A model generated the notes under the pieces. It saw nothing but the letters and a program-made list of their open reading frames with translations. It was not told the DNA's origin and searched no databases. From the NCBI RefSeq assembly GCF_003702045.1, contig NZ_RBTP01000012.1, positions 434,001 through 498,000 of the forward strand: a stretch of DNA of 64,000 nt. The letters are read 5' to 3'. This DNA is from Pseudomonas viridiflava (GTDB taxonomy: Bacteria; Pseudomonadota; Gammaproteobacteria; Pseudomonadales; Pseudomonadaceae). The position numbers and the translations under genes were made by a program. Shown in pieces: positions 62,438-64,000 of the stretch; position 1 is the stretch's first letter, and every line of letters starts with the position of its first letter.

Positions 62438-63367
62438 TTGAATATCGATACCCGAATCAAGTTCCGCCATCTTGTGTGCTTTCTTGAGGTTGCGCGTCAG
62501 GGCAGTCTGGCCAGGGCCTGCAATGCGCTGTCGATCAGCCAGCCGGCGCTCTCCAAGACCCTCAAGGAGCTGGAAACCCTGCTGGAAACCACCTTGTTCG
62601 TGCGCAGCAAAAGCGGTGCGGCGCTGACCGACGCTGGCGTGGCGTTCATGCGCTTTGCCGGGCCCAGTGTCCAGGCGTTGCGTGAGGGCGTGAACAGCCT
62701 GCGCTCCGGGGAGCATGAAACGGTGACGGCGCGGCTGGGCGTGCTTTCGACGGCGGAGAGCCTGCTGGTTCCGGAAGTCGTCACGCGGTTGCATGAACGG
62801 CACCCGGCGCTGATCGTCAGCGTCATGACCGGCCCTAGCGCTTACCTCTTGTCGCAGCTTCGGGTCGGTGAGCTGGACCTGGTGGTCGGGCGAATGACCG
62901 ACAGCCCGCAGATTCAGGGGCTGACGTTCGAACACCTGTACAACGAATCGATGACGCTGGTAGTACGCACCGATCACCCGTTGCTGGCGGCACCGCTCAG
63001 GCGTGAAAGCCTTGAGCAGTATCCGCTGGTGCTGCCGTTGGCCGGCACCACCATTCGCAAGTTCGCTGACAGCCTGTTCGTGCAGTGTGGCATTCAGCCG
63101 CCGCGCCAGCGCCTTGAAACCCTCTCGCTGACCCTGAGTCGACGCTATGTCGAATGCAGCAACGCCATCTGGATCGCGCCTCTGGATGCCGTTCTCAAAG
63201 AGCTGGACGCCGGCACGCTGGTCGAGCTGGACATGGGCATCCGCGAACCGGGCGGATCCGTCGGGATCTGCAGCAACCCGGCCGTGCCGCTGACCCGCGC
63301 TGCACAGTGGTGTGTGGATGAATTGCGGGTGGTGGGACAGGCGTATCGCGAGGTGTCACATCCATAA
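62438..63367 (+). CDS. pcaQ: LysR-type regulator PcaQ of the protocatechuate operon
   Basis: A 309-aa LysR regulator activating pca genes for protocatechuate breakdown. The HTH region is IKFRHLVCFLEVARQGSLARACNALSISQPALSKTLKELE, followed by the effector domain (VTARLGVLSTAESLLVPEVV, LRVGELDLVVGRMTD). The start is TTG 62438 (NIDTRIKFRHLVC), the best fit to the family length. It is followed in the same direction by pcaH after 134 bp, and a 26-bp palindrome overlaps its stop codon. Co-directional rather than divergent order is unusual for LysR genes but known for pcaQ. Confidence 0.9.
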   Translation: MNIDTRIKFRHLVCFLEVARQGSLARACNALSISQPALSKTLKELETLLETTLFVRSKSGAALTDAGVAFMRFAGPSVQALREGVNSLRSGEHETVTARLGVLSTAESLLVPEVVTRLHERHPALIVSVMTGPSAYLLSQLRVGELDLVVGRMTDSPQIQGLTFEHLYNESMTLVVRTDHPLLAAPLRRESLEQYPLVLPLAGTTIRKFADSLFVQCGIQPPRQRLETLSLTLSRRYVECSNAIWIAPLDAVLKELDAGTLVELDMGIREPGGSVGICSNPAVPLTRAAQWCVDELRVVGQAYREVSHP

Positions 63368-63384
63368 CCATATGGTTATGGATG
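63359..63384. promoter_or_regulatory. 26-bp perfect palindrome, candidate PcaQ site of pcaHG
   Basis: Perfect dyad centred between 63371 and 63372, core ATAACC-ATAT-GGTTAT, extending to CATCC/GGATG at the ends. As I recall, PcaQ of rhizobia binds ATAACC-N4-GGTTAA, which this matches except for the last base. It overlaps the pcaQ stop (63365-63367) and lies about 120 bp before pcaH. No T run follows, so a terminator role is less likely. Confidence 0.7.
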
Positions 63385-63501
63385 GCAGGCGATTATTCAG
63401 TATTCGATGATGCATGAACCGCGCGACACTCCGCCGCAGCCTGTCGCGCGAGTACTTGACGCTTGCGTGCTCATAAGAAAGCCAATAACAAGGAGAACGC
63501 C

Positions 63502-64000
63502 ATGCCTGTCGCGGACAATAGCCGCTTCGTCATTCGTGATCGCAACTGGCACCCCAAAGCCCTCACGCCTGATTACAAGACCTCGATCCTGCGCTCGCCG
63601 CGTCAGGCGCTGGTCAGCATCCCCCAGTCCATTTCCGAAGCGTCGGGGCCGGATTTCTCGCACCTCACATTCGGTCAGCACGACAACGACCTGCTGCTCA
63701 ATTTCAACAACGGCGGGTTGCCGATCGGCGAGCGTATTCTGCTCGCAGGCCGCGTCTGCGATCAGTACGGTAAGCCGATCCCCCACACGTTGGTGGAAAT
63801 CTGGCAGGCCAATGCGGGCGGTCGCTATCGCCACAAGCGTGACGCCTATCTAGCCCCCATCGACCCCAACTTTGGCGGCGTGGGCCGTGCCCTCACTGAC
63901 AGCGAGGGCAATTACAGCTTCCGCACCGTCAAGCCCGGTCCTTATCCCTGGCGCAACGGCCCCAACGACTGGCGTCCGGCGCACATTCATGTCTCGATCA
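63502..64000 (+). CDS. pcaH: Protocatechuate 3,4-dioxygenase beta subunit (3' end cut off by window)
   Basis: The first 166 residues of the beta subunit of the Fe(III) intradiol dioxygenase that opens protocatechuate to beta-carboxy-cis,cis-muconate. It starts [18 protein letters not shown] with GGAG upstream. Iron-ligand regions are visible: a Tyr in [13 protein letters not shown], a second Tyr in [15 protein letters not shown] and the His pair in RPAHIHVSI. The usual length is about 235, so roughly 70 residues lie beyond the window, probably followed by pcaG. Confidence 0.95.
   Translation, partial: MPVADNSRFVIRDRNWHPKALTPDYKTSILRSPRQALVSIPQSISEASGPDFSHLTFGQHDNDLLLNFNNGGLPIGERILLAGRVCDQYGKPIPHTLVEIWQANAGGRYRHKRDAYLAPIDPNFGGVGRALTDSEGNYSFRTVKPGPYPWRNGPNDWRPAHIHVSI

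Overview
The window looks like a chromosomal segment of a fluorescent Pseudomonas, most likely the P. syringae complex. Supporting signs are the cfrX-cmpX-sigX-oprF cluster, the AcnD/PrpF-type methylcitrate operon, a LscA-like levansucrase, pca genes for protocatechuate, a RocS2/RocA2-type two-component system, and high G+C coding sequence with typical Pseudomonas TTG/GTG starts. No tRNA, rRNA, CRISPR array, transposase or prophage gene was seen. The assignment rests on remembered protein families, not on a search.

Layout. 1-4.2 kb: short-chain acyl uptake and CoA activation (AtoE-type permease, two CoA-transferase subunits) with a divergent LysR regulator, then a small lipoprotein. 4.2-8.7 kb: pabB and a three-gene unit (retropepsin-like protease, 7TM inactive transglutaminase, ATP-grasp ligase). 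8.9-15.8 kb: methylcitrate operon (GntR regulator, prpB, prpC, acnD, prpF), with two candidate operators at the regulator. 15.9-21.2 kb: one very large gene for an exported protein with about 18 tandem repeats of about 65 residues, a PI-PLC-like catalytic domain and two C-terminal crystallin-like units; it is lower in G+C than its neighbours. 21.4-30.5 kb: ppsR/ppsA, a hydrolase, rraA, then cmaX-cfrX-cmpX-sigX-oprF.

30.6-42.9 kb: nitrate assimilation. The genes are cobA (siroheme), nasA, a NasC-type FAD oxidoreductase, a fused PP2C phosphatase/Ser-Thr kinase, a NarK-type transporter, a levansucrase lying inside the cluster, and the NasT/NasS regulator pair. All three leftward units start with the same arrangement: a sigma-54 promoter, two hairpins with A1/G4 hexaloops as expected for ANTAR targets, and an intrinsic terminator whose 5' arm overlaps the second hairpin. 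This points to nitrogen control of initiation plus nitrate-controlled NasT antitermination, including of nasS-nasT itself.

43-64 kb: core genes (pyrD, rmf, rlmL, a CHASE-PAS-GGDEF cyclase, dacB, yggL), a BvgS/BvgA-like system with an orphan receiver and candidate BvgA-like boxes, dgt, three small stress-type membrane proteins, an acyltransferase, a PAP2-like membrane protein, a glutaredoxin-like protein, and pcaQ followed by the start of pcaH, with a 26-bp perfect palindrome between them.

The best leads are the giant repeat phospholipase-like protein and the three matching sigma-54/ANTAR leaders.
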